A DNA stretch of 64,000 nt from Clostridia bacterium (GTDB lineage Bacteria; Bacillota; Clostridia; Oscillospirales; Acutalibacteraceae): positions 1 to 64,000 of the forward strand of contig JAGAMO010000029.1 in NCBI GenBank assembly GCA_017624675.1, given 5' to 3'. Position numbers and translations under genes: made by a program. The stretch's first letter is position 1. Every line of letters begins with the position of its first letter. The notes beneath the pieces were generated by a model. The model searched no databases. It had not been told where the DNA came from and saw nothing but the letters and a program-made list of their open reading frames with translations. Positions 1 through 11,058 of the stretch are shown here, piece by piece.

Positions 1-3000
1 AACGATACTTCTAAAGCAGATTGGAAAACTACTGCACGCAATTGGGTATGGGGTGATGTTCGTTTTGTAGGTACATTTGACGGTGACGGACATACTATTG
101 AAGGTCTCTACTTTAATGGAAATCAAAAGAGAATGGGTCTCTTCTCCTATATCGGAGATTCCGTTATTAAGAATGTGAACTTCAAGGGTGCATACATCGA
201 AAACAGCACATCTGAAGAAGGCCAGGCAATTGTTGCCGCGCAGGCTTCTGCTAAGGCAGATTTCGAAAATATTTATATTGATGCTACCTGCGAAATAAAA
301 GCTCCTAATGTAAAGGGTGTTGCAGGTATTATCGCTCGAAGCAACCAAAACATCACTATTAAAAACTGTGCGGTTCTTGGTACATTTGCAGGCAAATCTC
401 ATGTAGGCGCTTTCTTTGGCACACATTGGGGCGGTACGATTTCTATTTCAAACTGTTTCTCTGCTTCAAATGCTCCCGTAGTTTCTTCTCGTACTCCTAC
501 AGTTGTAAATACATACGCTACTGTAAAAACTCAGGAAAATTACTACGATAAGGATGTAGTTCTCCTTACCCCAGACCAGATGAAGGGCGAAGCTGCAAAA
601 ACAAATATGTCAGGCCTCGACTTCGATGAGGTATTTAAAGTAGTAGAGGACAATTACCCTGTAATCGAGCTTCGCGAAGCTGCTATCACTCCCGTACTTC
701 CCGACTATGTTTGGGACGGTACCAAAGCAGCCAGCTTTGCAGGTGGTGATGGTAGTGAAAAATCTCCCTTCCTTATCTCCACTCCCGAACAACTCTATAA
801 AATGGTGGCAGAATACTCCACCTATGATGCGTCCAACGGTGTATATTTCAAGATAACTGAGGACATTTATCTAAACGATGTTAAGGACGGCACATTACTT
901 TCCGCCCTTACATATAAAAACAACTGGCTTAAGAATTACGGCAGTGAGGTTCCTGCCGCTAGCAAGGCAAATGCCTTCAACGGAATTCTTGATGGTGGTA
1001 ATCACACCATTTACGGACTCTACATTGAAGGCGCAAACAGCGCAGGTCTTTTCCCTGCAATTTCAAGCTACACAGTAGTTAAGAACTTAGCTTTCAATAA
1101 TGTTCTTATCACAGGAAGCGGTGCAGGCGGCGCTCTTGCCGGTCAGGCTATTTACAGGTCTTGGAAGTCTGCCGCAAATATCACCAACTGCTCGGTAGTA
1201 AATTCTACTATCGGCGTAGATGCCAATTTGGAATTTGCAGGCGGTCTTGTTGGTAACATAAATGACTGCTCTCTTACCGTGGCAAACTGCTACTCTTACG
1301 GTCTCAGCCTCTCAAACTGGGCTTCTAAGGGTACACCAGGCGGACTAGTTGGCAGTGCTTGGACCAGCGGTACGCTCAAAATCGTTACCAGCTACTCTGC
1401 AGGATATTTCCCTGTAAACTCTAATGTAAGTAAAGCTAAGTGCACTGATGTATATACTAATGTGGCTATTCCCGACGGAAATACCACAGTTGGCGTTACT
1501 GTTTTAACCGATGCTGAGATGAAGGGCGATGCTGCTAAGGAAAATCTTGCAGGCTTTGACTTTAACCGCAGCTGGATGACAGTAGAAAACGGATATCCCA
1601 TCCACTATGTATATGTTAAGCCTTCCTATGTTTGGGACGGCACCACTGCTGACTCTTTCGCAGGCGGTACAGGTACTGTAGATGATCCTTTCCTTATCTC
1701 TAACGGCGCCGAGCTTTACAAGATGGTTAAGGAATACTCTAACGCATCAGGTGCAAAGGATAGTATCAATAAGCAGTACTACTTCAAACTTACAAACGAC
1801 ATTTATCTTAACGATGTTACTGCAGATGACCTTGCTACCGCATCGGTTGAGTCATGGAACACCAAGTTCAATAGTTGGCATAAGGTAACAAGCTATTCTC
1901 AGGGCTTCTGTGGAGACTTAAATGGTGCAGGCTTTACTGTATACGGTCTTTATAGTAACACAGGTTATTCGGGACTTATCCCTGTTCTTCTCGACGGCGG
2001 TAAAGTTCACCACCTCAACATCAAAAATGCTTATGTATATGGCTCTGAAGCGGCAGGTACAATAGTTGGCTTCGTAAAGGCACACTATACATTATCTCCC
2101 GTAGAGGTTTCCTACAATACAGTAGATAATGTTGTTGTTTCCAGCAATAAGAAGTATGTTGGCGGTATTGTGGGCGGTTTTGCCGATACTCCCATCACCA
2201 TCAACGACTCTTCTGTAACTAGAGCTAAGCTTTCTTCTACAAACGAAAATCCGAAACTTGTTTCCGGATTTATCGGTACAGGTTGGGGTAATGTAACACA
2301 TACCATTACAAACTGCTTTACAGACAGCTCTGTAAACCCCGTAACCGCTACCACCGATAAGGAACAGTTCGACATTATCGCAGACAAGGCAACCTATACC
2401 AATGTATATACCTCTGCTGCAAAGAACTTTGACCTAGAGGGTATTACTTATGTTAATGAAAGCGAACTTAAGGGCGCTGCTGCTAAGAACACTCTTTTCG
2501 GATTTAACTTTGATGAAGACTGGTCTGTAGTAGAGGGAGATTTCCCCATAATTAAGAAGACCGCAGGCGAGTGGAGATTTGATACCACCAAGCCTGGTGA
2601 AGTATGGTCGGGCAAGCTTTCCGCTTCCTATGCTTCGGGCGACGGAACAAAGGAAAACCCCTACATTATTAAAACAGGCGGTCAACTTGCATTACTTGCA
2701 AACGATGCTTTAAACGGCAAAACTTTGGGTAGATACTATAAGATTACCGAAGATATCATTCTTAATGATACTTCTAAAGCTAATTGGCAACTAACTGCTA
2801 ACGAATGGTTCACAGGTAGTTGGGCTAAAGCGTTTAGAGGTCATCTTGACGGTAATTACCATATTATTTCTGGTCTTTATTTAAATAAGACTAAGGACAA
2901 TTACGACGGCACTAACTATTACGGCGGTTTGTTCGCTTGTATCGGTCAAAATGCTGTTATTGAGAAGTTAGGTATTGTTAATTCAAACTTAACCTTCACA

Positions 3001-4461
3001 CATGATATTTCAACTAAGTACTTAGGTGCTTTTGCAGGCTTCGTAGACCAATATAATGCTGCAACAGCAGGTTACGACCAGTATCCATTAATCCGTGAAT
3101 GCTTTGCTGATACCAGTGTGTATCTTGACGGTGGTTCTTGCGGTGGTTTTATTGGCTGTGCTACAAGACCAATTCGTGTAGAGGATTCTTTCTTTACAGG
3201 TACAGTTAAAACGGTTGCTCGTGGCTTGTTCGGCTATTCAAAGATGAATGCTGAATACGATGAAGTTCTTGTTAAGAACTTCTACGCTGCTGATTCTAAG
3301 TACGCAGTACTTTCCAACACTTCTTACGATAACTTCAAATATGAAAACTGCTATTCATCTTCTGCACAGGATACGGTAGGTCTTACAAGACTCTTTATTG
3401 ACAGAATGTGCGGAACTGCAGCTAAAACATATATGACAGGCTTCGATTTTGAGAATGTTTGGGCTATTCGCGGCGATAAGGAAACACCAGGTCTTAAGGG
3501 CTTTAATTCTAGCTTGTTCAGCAACATTATGAATCCTGAAGATATTGTTGTAAACTTCGAAACCAACTGCGATCTCGTTGTTGAAGCTGTAACAGGCAAG
3601 GCTTATTCTAAGCTTGAGTTGCCCGTATTGAAGCGTGAAGGTTATATCTTCGAGGGTTGGTATGCTTATCCTGAATTAGATGTAGCTTTCAGTTACGATT
3701 ACTTCCCAACATTTAATACCATTTTGTATGCAAAATGGACATTGGATGGTTTATCACAAGACTTTGAACAGTACGAAGATTCGATATACGATTATCACGA
3801 GGATTATGAGTATTATCGTCCAACATCAGCAGGTTACTCCGCTAAGTATGTTCACGGCGGCGGTAAGTCTATGCATAGACTTGGTTTAACAGACGACGCT
3901 CAAGACTTCTTGTTGTTCTACAATGAAGAACTTGTGATTGGTAAGCAGTATAAGATTGTTTTCTACACAACAACTGATAAGACAGGTGCAGAAGTAGATG
4001 TTTCTTTGGTACATCTTGAATGGCCTGATGTTTACTGTGATAATATCGGTGTTGAAGAAATGGGCACCATTAAGAATCTTGTTGACGGTGAATGGCAAGA
4101 GTTTACCTTTACTTTCACTGCTCGTTCAAAATGGATTGCTATTAGAACCAGCGGAAGCAACAGTGTTTATTTCGACGACTTTATCTTATTCAATAAGGGC
4201 GACGGTGTAATCACTCCTCTTGCTAACAATAAGGATACCGATAAAGACAATAAGGATGAAACAACTGATACAGATGCACCAGAAGTAGACAACTCTACTG
4301 GTGAGCCTCAACCTCAGATTCCTGATACAAATTCCGACAATGATGGTTTATCTTTAGTTTGGATTATTGTAATTATTGTAGGTTCGTTAGTAGTTGCTGC
4401 AGGTATATTCTTCCTTGTATTTTTCCTTATTCGCAAAAAGAAATTATTTGCAAAACGTTAA
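1..4461 (+). CDS. Membrane-anchored beta-helix repeat surface protein (5' end outside window)
   Basis: The reading frame is open from base 1, so the start and signal peptide lie upstream; 1486 residues are visible. There is one partial and three full repeat units, the full ones starting near 709, 1630 and 2602. Each opens with a W(D/S)G...GxGT...P(Y/F)LI...QLY.MV signature, then a LDGGxHTIYGLY-like strand and GGIVG (GLUG-like) turns, suggesting a right-handed beta-helix. Bases 3541-3741 encode a Listeria-Bacteroides (InlB B-type) repeat ending in YAKWT. A jelly-roll, CBM-like segment follows (3742-4215), then a Thr/Asp/Pro linker, one transmembrane helix (about 4351-4430) and a basic RKKK tail. 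I infer a membrane-anchored glycan-binding or scaffold protein. No catalytic domain is visible. Confidence 0.85.
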   Translation, partial: NDTSKADWKTTARNWVWGDVRFVGTFDGDGHTIEGLYFNGNQKRMGLFSYIGDSVIKNVNFKGAYIENSTSEEGQAIVAAQASAKADFENIYIDATCEIKAPNVKGVAGIIARSNQNITIKNCAVLGTFAGKSHVGAFFGTHWGGTISISNCFSASNAPVVSSRTPTVVNTYATVKTQENYYDKDVVLLTPDQMKGEAAKTNMSGLDFDEVFKVVEDNYPVIELREAAITPVLPDYVWDGTKAASFAGGDGSEKSPFLISTPEQLYKMVAEYSTYDASNGVYFKITEDIYLNDVKDGTLLSALTYKNNWLKNYGSEVPAASKANAFNGILDGGNHTIYGLYIEGANSAGLFPAISSYTVVKNLAFNNVLITGSGAGGALAGQAIYRSWKSAANITNCSVVNSTIGVDANLEFAGGLVGNINDCSLTVANCYSYGLSLSNWASKGTPGGLVGSAWTSGTLKIVTSYSAGYFPVNSNVSKAKCTDVYTNVAIPDGNTTVGVTVLTDAEMKGDAAKENLAGFDFNRSWMTVENGYPIHYVYVKPSYVWDGTTADSFAGGTGTVDDPFLISNGAELYKMVKEYSNASGAKDSINKQYYFKLTNDIYLNDVTADDLATASVESWNTKFNSWHKVTSYSQGFCGDLNGAGFTVYGLYSNTGYSGLIPVLLDGGKVHHLNIKNAYVYGSEAAGTIVGFVKAHYTLSPVEVSYNTVDNVVVSSNKKYVGGIVGGFADTPITINDSSVTRAKLSSTNENPKLVSGFIGTGWGNVTHTITNCFTDSSVNPVTATTDKEQFDIIADKATYTNVYTSAAKNFDLEGITYVNESELKGAAAKNTLFGFNFDEDWSVVEGDFPIIKKTAGEWRFDTTKPGEVWSGKLSASYASGDGTKENPYIIKTGGQLALLANDALNGKTLGRYYKITEDIILNDTSKANWQLTANEWFTGSWAKAFRGHLDGNYHIISGLYLNKTKDNYDGTNYYGGLFACIGQNAVIEKLGIVNSNLTFTHDISTKYLGAFAGFVDQYNAATAGYDQYPLIRECFADTSVYLDGGSCGGFIGCATRPIRVEDSFFTGTVKTVARGLFGYSKMNAEYDEVLVKNFYAADSKYAVLSNTSYDNFKYENCYSSSAQDTVGLTRLFIDRMCGTAAKTYMTGFDFENVWAIRGDKETPGLKGFNSSLFSNIMNPEDIVVNFETNCDLVVEAVTGKAYSKLELPVLKREGYIFEGWYAYPELDVAFSYDYFPTFNTILYAKWTLDGLSQDFEQYEDSIYDYHEDYEYYRPTSAGYSAKYVHGGGKSMHRLGLTDDAQDFLLFYNEELVIGKQYKIVFYTTTDKTGAEVDVSLVHLEWPDVYCDNIGVEEMGTIKNLVDGEWQEFTFTFTARSKWIAIRTSGSNSVYFDDFILFNKGDGVITPLANNKDTDKDNKDETTDTDAPEVDNSTGEPQPQIPDTNSDNDGLSLVWIIVIIVGSLVVAAGIFFLVFFLIRKKKLFAKR

Positions 4462-4485
4462 ATAATAATTTTTCACCTTCCTAGT

Positions 4486-4560
4486 GCAACCTCTGCTTTC
4501 TTTAAAAAGAGGGCAGAGGTGCCGACCTAATATTAAAGTTTTAAAAAGTTTAATATTAGG
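4486..4560 (+). terminator. Two intergenic hairpins between the surface-protein genes
   Basis: Stem 1 pairs 4486-4496 with 4513-4522 (GC-rich arms, one bulged base). Stem 2 pairs 4526-4537 with 4549-4560 through a perfect 12-bp AT-rich stem, CCTAATATTAAA. No long T tract follows either stem, so partial termination, RNA processing or stabilisation are all possible. Confidence 0.45.
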
Positions 4561-4604
4561 TGAGTAATAAAAGCACAAATACATATAAAAAAGGAGAGTA
4601 AAGT

Positions 4605-7600
4605 ATGAAAAAAACAAAGTTATTCCATAGTATTATTGCTTTTACTTTGATTCTTTCAATTCTATTTTCTTTGTTTGTTTTCGGTCCTGTTACGCTTAGC
4701 GCAACAGCGGAAGGAAGCAATACAAGTACCGAGGAAATAGAATATTGGAGCGGTAAAGCCGCTACCGATTTTGCCGGTGGTAGCGGTACGATTGATGACC
4801 CGTATTTAATCGATAACGGTGAACAATTGTATTTAATGGTAAAAGTTTACAGTGACGCCGGAACTGCAAGCGGTTCTGTAAACACTAAAACCTATTTTAA
4901 ATTAAGAAAAGACATTTATCTTAATAAAGTCACTGATGCCGACCTTGAAAATCCAACTGTCGATTCTTGGAACGCTAAGGGTTTTAATCCTTGGTTTACT
5001 CTTGGCGGTACTTCACAAGGTTTCTGCGGAAATTTTGATGGTGACGGTCATACTGTTTATGGTTTGTTTGCTTATGGAGGATTTGCAGGTCTAATTCCAT
5101 TACTCGCTGACGGCGGTAATGTTCAAAATGTCAACCTAAAGAATTCATATATATACGGTAACACTAACGGCGGTGCAGCCGGTGGTATAGTTGGTCATGT
5201 ATATTCTTATTGGAAATTATCTCCCGTAACAGTATCAAACTGCTTGGTTGATAATATCGTTGTAGACGGTGGCTCTGCGCGTACTGGTGGTATTGTTGGC
5301 GGCTTTTACAACATTAAGGTGACCGTAACAAACTGTGCAGTAACAAATACAACATTAAAGTCGCATTATGAAAGCTATCCTGATTATGTATCAGGTATAG
5401 TAGGTTACGGCGGTACTGATACTGTTGTATCAGTTGTAACAAATTGTTATACCGATAGTTCAGTGCATCCTGTAAATGCTACTTCTGTTCAGGAAAACTT
5501 TGATATTATTGATGATAAGGTAACTTACACCAATGTATATACATCTGCAACAAAGAATTTTGATGCTGATGAAGGTGTAACATACCTTACTGAAGCTGAT
5601 ATGCAGGGCGAAAACGCAACTGCTAATATGCAGGGCTTTGATTTCTTGTACCAGTGGAAAGTTGTAGCTGACAATTATCCCGTTCCAAACCAACTTGGTG
5701 TTTGGGATGGCACTTTGGCAACAAATTATGCCGGTGGTAGTGGCACAAAAGCTGACCCTTATTTAATTGAAAACGGCGCTCAGCTTTATAAGATGGTTTC
5801 AGAAAATAAAGATAGTACTGATGGTACTGTTATCTCTAACTATTATAAGATTACCAGAGATATATATTTAAATGCTGTCAGCGATAGTGATGCTGAATAT
5901 GCTAAATCCGATCCTGCAACGGTTACTCGCGCTACTAAGATATCCGATTGGGATGCAAAGGGATATAAATCTTGGCTTTCGGATACAACGCAAGCAAGTG
6001 GTTTTTGCGGTGAAATTGACGGTGGCGGACATACAGTTTATGGTCTCTACTGTAAGAGTGGTACATATTCCGGTCTTATTACAAGTACCGTTGGCGCAAA
6101 CGTTTACAATTTAAACCTAAAGAACGCTTTTATATATGGTAGTGGCGCCGCAGGTGGTATTATTGGTCAAACTTATGGTGCAAATACAGTAGTAAATGTA
6201 TCAAATTGTACGGTTGATAATATATTTGTCGATGGTGGCGGAGGTGTTCGTATTGCTGGTATTGTAGGTGGTTGTGAAGGCACTACTTCAACTGCCACCA
6301 AAAAAGTTGCTATTTCTAACTGTTCAACAACAAGAGCAAAGCTTGTAACAACACACTCAACTTATACTGACATACAATCAGGTATTTTAGGTTATACAGG
6401 TGAAAAAACCAAAAACCACACAGTAACCAACTGCTTTACTGATGGAACTGTTCATCCTGTAACCGATACAACTAATAGTACACACTTTGCAAAATTTACT
6501 ACTTATATCACATATTCTAATGTATATACTACCAAGTCAAACACTAACACTGCAACTGGCGTAACTGTCTTCACTGATGAGAATCAAATGAAGGGTGAAG
6601 CAGCTAAAACCAATATGCCTGGTCTTGATTATAATTATGACTGGGTTGTTGTTGACGGTGCTTATCCAGTTATTAATCCAGTTTATGTTCCTGTTTGGGA
6701 TGGCACCTCTAAGGTTGCTCCATCGGGTACCGGTACTAAAGATGACCCATACCTTATTGAGAATGGCGAAAATTTAGCTTATGTTGTAACCACGGGATAT
6801 TCTGGTACTCCCGGTCTATATTTTGAACTTACAAACGATATCAGACTTAACTACACAGCAGGTGAAAATTGGAAAGAAAATGCTAATGACTGGGTGTGGG
6901 CTAACGCTCGTTATGTGGGTGATTTCAATGGAAATGGTCATACAATAGACGGTTTGTTTTACGATGAAATTCAATATAGATTTGCCTTATTCCCTTATGT
7001 TGGTGATGCAAATCTTCACGACTTTAAAATGACCAATGCTTATATTTATAATGGCAGTTCTACCGACCCGGTTGGTACTGCTTTTGTTACCGGTCAAACT
7101 TCGGCTGCTTCAACATTTGAAGGAATTTATATTGATGATTCTTGCTATCTTGAAGCACCAACTTTCACCGGCGTCGCTGGCATTGTAGGTCGTTGTAATT
7201 CTAAGGCAGAAATAAAGAATTGCGCAGTAAATGCAACGATTACCGGTAGTGCTCAAGTAGGCGCTTTCCTTGGTACCGGTTCTTCAGATGCATCAACTAT
7301 TTCAGACAGCTATACTGCAACCAACTTGCCTTTGTTTGGTAATCCTGACGGCATATTTGTAACTTATACTAATGCTTATAGTCTTGCCGATGACGACACT
7401 TATGCAACTAAAGTAGATTCGGCTGAAAATATGAAGGGCGAAGCAGCTAAAGAAAATATGCCAGGTCTCGATTTCGACCGTTATTGGAAGATAGTTGAAA
7501 ACGATTATCCCGAAACTCGCGTTTATAATTCACCAAGTGATGTTTGGGATGGAGAATCAAAAGCAAGCAGTTTAGATGAATTTAATGGCAGTGGTACTGT

Positions 7601-10600
7601 CGACGACCCCTATGAAATTGAAAATGCTGCTCAGTTAGCCTATGTTGTTACTACCGATCTTGAAAATGGATTATACTTTGAGTTAGTAAATGACATTAAA
7701 ATTAACGATACTTTTGGCGAAAAGTGGAAAAATCATGCTAACGAATGGGTACAAAATACTGGAATTCGTGCTGTTTTAAACCTTGATGGTAATGGATACA
7801 CTATAGATGGTTTGTACTTTAATTCTTCAAAGGCAAGAATGGGCTTGTTTGCTTATATTGGCGATTCGGTTGTTAAAAACATTAAGTTCACTAACGCTTC
7901 TATCAATCATACAAGCGATGGTGAAGGTATTGCTATTGTAGCAGGTCAAACTTCCGCTACTTCTACCTTTGAAACCATCTACATTGATGAAACTTGTGAA
8001 ATTAACGCTCCTAGTGCTACAGGTGTTGCAGCAATTGCTGCTCGTGGATATAATACTGAAAATGCAGGTGTAAATATCCGTGATTGCGCAGTATTAGCTG
8101 ATATTACGGGTAATTCTGCAGTAGGTGCATATGTTGGTACATATTGGTATTCTTCTGCTGTTGTTACAGTTAACGGTTGCTTTACCAATACAACTTTACC
8201 CATAAGAGGTAACAGTAACGGCACAACAAATGCCAAGAACAACTATGCTCTCGCTGCCGATGACTATGGCACAAATGTTTTAGCATCTGCCGATTTAATG
8301 AAGGGTGAAGCAGCTAGAACAAACATGCCAGGTCTTGTATTCGGCGCTATTTGGGAGACTGTTGAAGACGGTTACCCTGTAATTGTTAAAAACCCAGTAA
8401 AGTCTTGGGATGGCGCTGCCGAAGAATTTGCAGGCGGTTCTGGTACTGCCGAAGACCCATTCTTAATTGAAAACGGCGGTCAACTTTACAAGATGGTTAG
8501 CGAATACAGCAATATGAATGTTGCTAGAAAACCTGCTAACCAAGATAATGCACAACCTCACTTTAGAATTACTAAGGACATTAACCTTGGTAATAATGAG
8601 TGGTATAAAATTAAATATAGCAATGTTGATAATTTAACTAATACTAATTTCACAACCGGATTTAACGGTGTAATTTATGGTGAAGGCCACACTATTTATG
8701 GATTGAATGTAAATGGAAGTTATGCATATCCTGTAGTTGCGTTAATTCCCGTTGCTACTCAAGGTGCTGAAATTTATGATTTGCAAATGTCCTACGGTAC
8801 CGCTAAATCGAATGGTTGGAATGGTCGTTCTGCAGCAGCGTTGATAGGTTTGGCTGTTGGCTACCCAAGTTCTAAATCTATTATCATTGACCGTTGTTCT
8901 GTTGAAAATTTCAACATTGAGTCTAAGTATGGTTCTGCTGGATTAGTGGGATATATTTACGCACAATCCGTTTCTATTACAAACAGTTATATTAAAAACA
9001 CAAATCTTTCGGTTACCGCAACAGATGATACTCAAGGTGCTGGTGCATTTATAGCTGTTGCTCGTGGAAACTCGGAAGGAAATAAAGTTCTTATTGAAAA
9101 TTGTTATAGTGATGATGTTTCTTCTACTATAAGATTCTTAGAAGGCGGAATTGACACTGTTACAAGCTTTAACAATGTATATACTTTAGATTCCTTATAT
9201 GACGGCACAAGCGTTGCAGGTCTTAACAAGGTAACTGCTACTCAATTGCAAGGTGCAAATGCTAAGGATACCCTTAACGGATTTAACTTCAACCAGATTT
9301 GGGCTTGTGGTGAAGTAGGGGAGTATCCCGTTCATAAGGCTTATGATTCCACTGTTTGGAATGGCAGAGCCGCTGCTTCCTATGCAGGCGGTGATGGTAC
9401 TGCTGAGAGTCCTTACGAAATTGCAACACCTGACCAATTGTATAAACTAGCTATTGCTGATACCGAGTCAACCAAGGGTAAATACTACAAGTTGACTGCG
9501 GATATTAAAATTTCGAATATTTATGACGGTTGGGCAAATGACAACCCATACACTTGGGCTAAGAAAACCGCATATCTCACAGGATTTACTTATGGCAACT
9601 CTTTTGCAGGTACATTTGATGGCGACGGCCACACAGTTACAGGTTTGTATATTGACGAAAATATTACAAACGGCGGTACTTATGCTTACGGTTTAATTCC
9701 GTTCATTTCCGCAAATGCCGTTGTTAAAAATGTTAATATTGACAAGGTTAAGATTGATGTTAACGGTAATGCTTATGTTGGCGCTGTTGTTGGTGCTGCT
9801 TACTCTAAGGGTGACGATGCCACCAATCCTCTTGCAAATGCACAAATTGTTTGTGCTAACATCACTAATTGTGATATTACAACCACTAGCGCTGAAACAA
9901 CTGGTGATATTATTGGTGGTTCAGTTGGCGGACTTAAGGTTGAACAGTGTAACCAAGCAAACAAATATGACACTGTTATTACCTACAATACTACTAACTT
10001 TGATGAAACCGCAATTGCTAATATCAGAGGTAGATTATTAGGTAAAATCGATGCTTATATTACCGATATTAATGCAAATGAGGGCTTTAATGTATGTGAC
10101 CTTCTTTATGCTAAAAAGGCATTATTGCCCAAGGAAGATGATGATTCTGATGAATATGAGTTAGTTTGGTCACAAGAATTCGGTGGCAGTGAACTTGATT
10201 ATTCAGTATGGTCAAGAAACACAACCATGAGCCGTGGAGCTACAATTAAGTATGGCGATTTAAATAGTGTTAATAATGGCTCATTGACTCTTTCATGTGA
10301 AGATACCAATACAACAAATGATTCAGGTTATAAGATTTACAATGTAAACTACGGTCTTGATACCATGAATTCTATGAGCTTTAAGTACGGCAAACTTACA
10401 ATGCGCGCTAAAATTCCTTTCTATCGCGGCGCATTCCCATCCTTGTGGCTCACTTCAAGCGGTGCTATCGGTAACTCGACATTAACTACTTATGGCACTG
10501 AAATTGATATATTCGAAGTTTTCGGTAACGGCAACTACGACTTTGGCGATTCAACATGGAACCATACTCAAATGGTTGCTTGTATTCACAAGTGGTATAA

Positions 10601-11042
10601 CGATGAAAACGGCAATAAGATTGGTACTGATTGTAGTTGTGGTACTTCTTCGGATGCCGGTAACAATTATATCGTTGACGAAAGCGAACGCTCAACCTAC
10701 ATCAGCAGTGCAAACACTACTAAATGGCATATAATTGAGTTTGAGTGGGATGAGGATAAAATGACCTTCTCGGTTCGTGCTGAAGACTCGGATACGTTTA
10801 CAGAGTACTATAGCGTTACTAGAGAAGAGATTGATGGTAATTTTGGTCTTACTGACAAGGATTATTCAGCAGAAGGCATATTTGATCAATTCTTGGCTAT
10901 TCGCCTTAATAACCACATGTACACAGAGGGCGGAGCTTATAATTACTCTGGTAGCACTTCTATTGATGCCTCCAAGCTCAACTACGAAATTGATTACATT
11001 CAACTTTATCAAAAGAATAATGGCGAAATCAACTTAAAGTAA
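4605..11042 (+). CDS. Secreted beta-helix repeat protein with C-terminal GH16 glucanase domain
   Basis: 2145 residues; start ATG with AAGGAGAG upstream. An N-terminal signal peptide (residues about 1-36) shows export. Six repeat units of roughly 285-335 residues start near residues 48, 367, 698, 981, 1268 and 1585, each with a W(D/S/N)G...SGT..DPYLIENG.QLY.MV opening and GLUG-like GGIVG turns; they are close relatives of the units in the upstream gene. From about residue 1851 to the end is a GH16 domain with the catalytic signature EIDIFE (E1966 nucleophile, D1968, E1971 acid/base). The ExDxxE spacing with a beta-bulge is typical of laminarinase-like GH16 enzymes rather than lichenases. No membrane anchor or sortase motif is visible. 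Probable role: an extracellular endo-beta-glucanase held near its substrate by the repeats. Exact substrate unknown. Confidence 0.88.
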   Translation: MKKTKLFHSIIAFTLILSILFSLFVFGPVTLSATAEGSNTSTEEIEYWSGKAATDFAGGSGTIDDPYLIDNGEQLYLMVKVYSDAGTASGSVNTKTYFKLRKDIYLNKVTDADLENPTVDSWNAKGFNPWFTLGGTSQGFCGNFDGDGHTVYGLFAYGGFAGLIPLLADGGNVQNVNLKNSYIYGNTNGGAAGGIVGHVYSYWKLSPVTVSNCLVDNIVVDGGSARTGGIVGGFYNIKVTVTNCAVTNTTLKSHYESYPDYVSGIVGYGGTDTVVSVVTNCYTDSSVHPVNATSVQENFDIIDDKVTYTNVYTSATKNFDADEGVTYLTEADMQGENATANMQGFDFLYQWKVVADNYPVPNQLGVWDGTLATNYAGGSGTKADPYLIENGAQLYKMVSENKDSTDGTVISNYYKITRDIYLNAVSDSDAEYAKSDPATVTRATKISDWDAKGYKSWLSDTTQASGFCGEIDGGGHTVYGLYCKSGTYSGLITSTVGANVYNLNLKNAFIYGSGAAGGIIGQTYGANTVVNVSNCTVDNIFVDGGGGVRIAGIVGGCEGTTSTATKKVAISNCSTTRAKLVTTHSTYTDIQSGILGYTGEKTKNHTVTNCFTDGTVHPVTDTTNSTHFAKFTTYITYSNVYTTKSNTNTATGVTVFTDENQMKGEAAKTNMPGLDYNYDWVVVDGAYPVINPVYVPVWDGTSKVAPSGTGTKDDPYLIENGENLAYVVTTGYSGTPGLYFELTNDIRLNYTAGENWKENANDWVWANARYVGDFNGNGHTIDGLFYDEIQYRFALFPYVGDANLHDFKMTNAYIYNGSSTDPVGTAFVTGQTSAASTFEGIYIDDSCYLEAPTFTGVAGIVGRCNSKAEIKNCAVNATITGSAQVGAFLGTGSSDASTISDSYTATNLPLFGNPDGIFVTYTNAYSLADDDTYATKVDSAENMKGEAAKENMPGLDFDRYWKIVENDYPETRVYNSPSDVWDGESKASSLDEFNGSGTVDDPYEIENAAQLAYVVTTDLENGLYFELVNDIKINDTFGEKWKNHANEWVQNTGIRAVLNLDGNGYTIDGLYFNSSKARMGLFAYIGDSVVKNIKFTNASINHTSDGEGIAIVAGQTSATSTFETIYIDETCEINAPSATGVAAIAARGYNTENAGVNIRDCAVLADITGNSAVGAYVGTYWYSSAVVTVNGCFTNTTLPIRGNSNGTTNAKNNYALAADDYGTNVLASADLMKGEAARTNMPGLVFGAIWETVEDGYPVIVKNPVKSWDGAAEEFAGGSGTAEDPFLIENGGQLYKMVSEYSNMNVARKPANQDNAQPHFRITKDINLGNNEWYKIKYSNVDNLTNTNFTTGFNGVIYGEGHTIYGLNVNGSYAYPVVALIPVATQGAEIYDLQMSYGTAKSNGWNGRSAAALIGLAVGYPSSKSIIIDRCSVENFNIESKYGSAGLVGYIYAQSVSITNSYIKNTNLSVTATDDTQGAGAFIAVARGNSEGNKVLIENCYSDDVSSTIRFLEGGIDTVTSFNNVYTLDSLYDGTSVAGLNKVTATQLQGANAKDTLNGFNFNQIWACGEVGEYPVHKAYDSTVWNGRAAASYAGGDGTAESPYEIATPDQLYKLAIADTESTKGKYYKLTADIKISNIYDGWANDNPYTWAKKTAYLTGFTYGNSFAGTFDGDGHTVTGLYIDENITNGGTYAYGLIPFISANAVVKNVNIDKVKIDVNGNAYVGAVVGAAYSKGDDATNPLANAQIVCANITNCDITTTSAETTGDIIGGSVGGLKVEQCNQANKYDTVITYNTTNFDETAIANIRGRLLGKIDAYITDINANEGFNVCDLLYAKKALLPKEDDDSDEYELVWSQEFGGSELDYSVWSRNTTMSRGATIKYGDLNSVNNGSLTLSCEDTNTTNDSGYKIYNVNYGLDTMNSMSFKYGKLTMRAKIPFYRGAFPSLWLTSSGAIGNSTLTTYGTEIDIFEVFGNGNYDFGDSTWNHTQMVACIHKWYNDENGNKIGTDCSCGTSSDAGNNYIVDESERSTYISSANTTKWHIIEFEWDEDKMTFSVRAEDSDTFTEYYSVTREEIDGNFGLTDKDYSAEGIFDQFLAIRLNNHMYTEGGAYNYSGSTSIDASKLNYEIDYIQLYQKNNGEINLK

Positions 11043-11058
11043 TTACTTAAATTTTCTT

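Noticed and set aside
1..11042. Periodic repeats considered as a CRISPR or tandem DNA array
   Set aside because: Period is about 0.9-1 kb, in frame and conserved at protein rather than DNA level; they are protein domain repeats.
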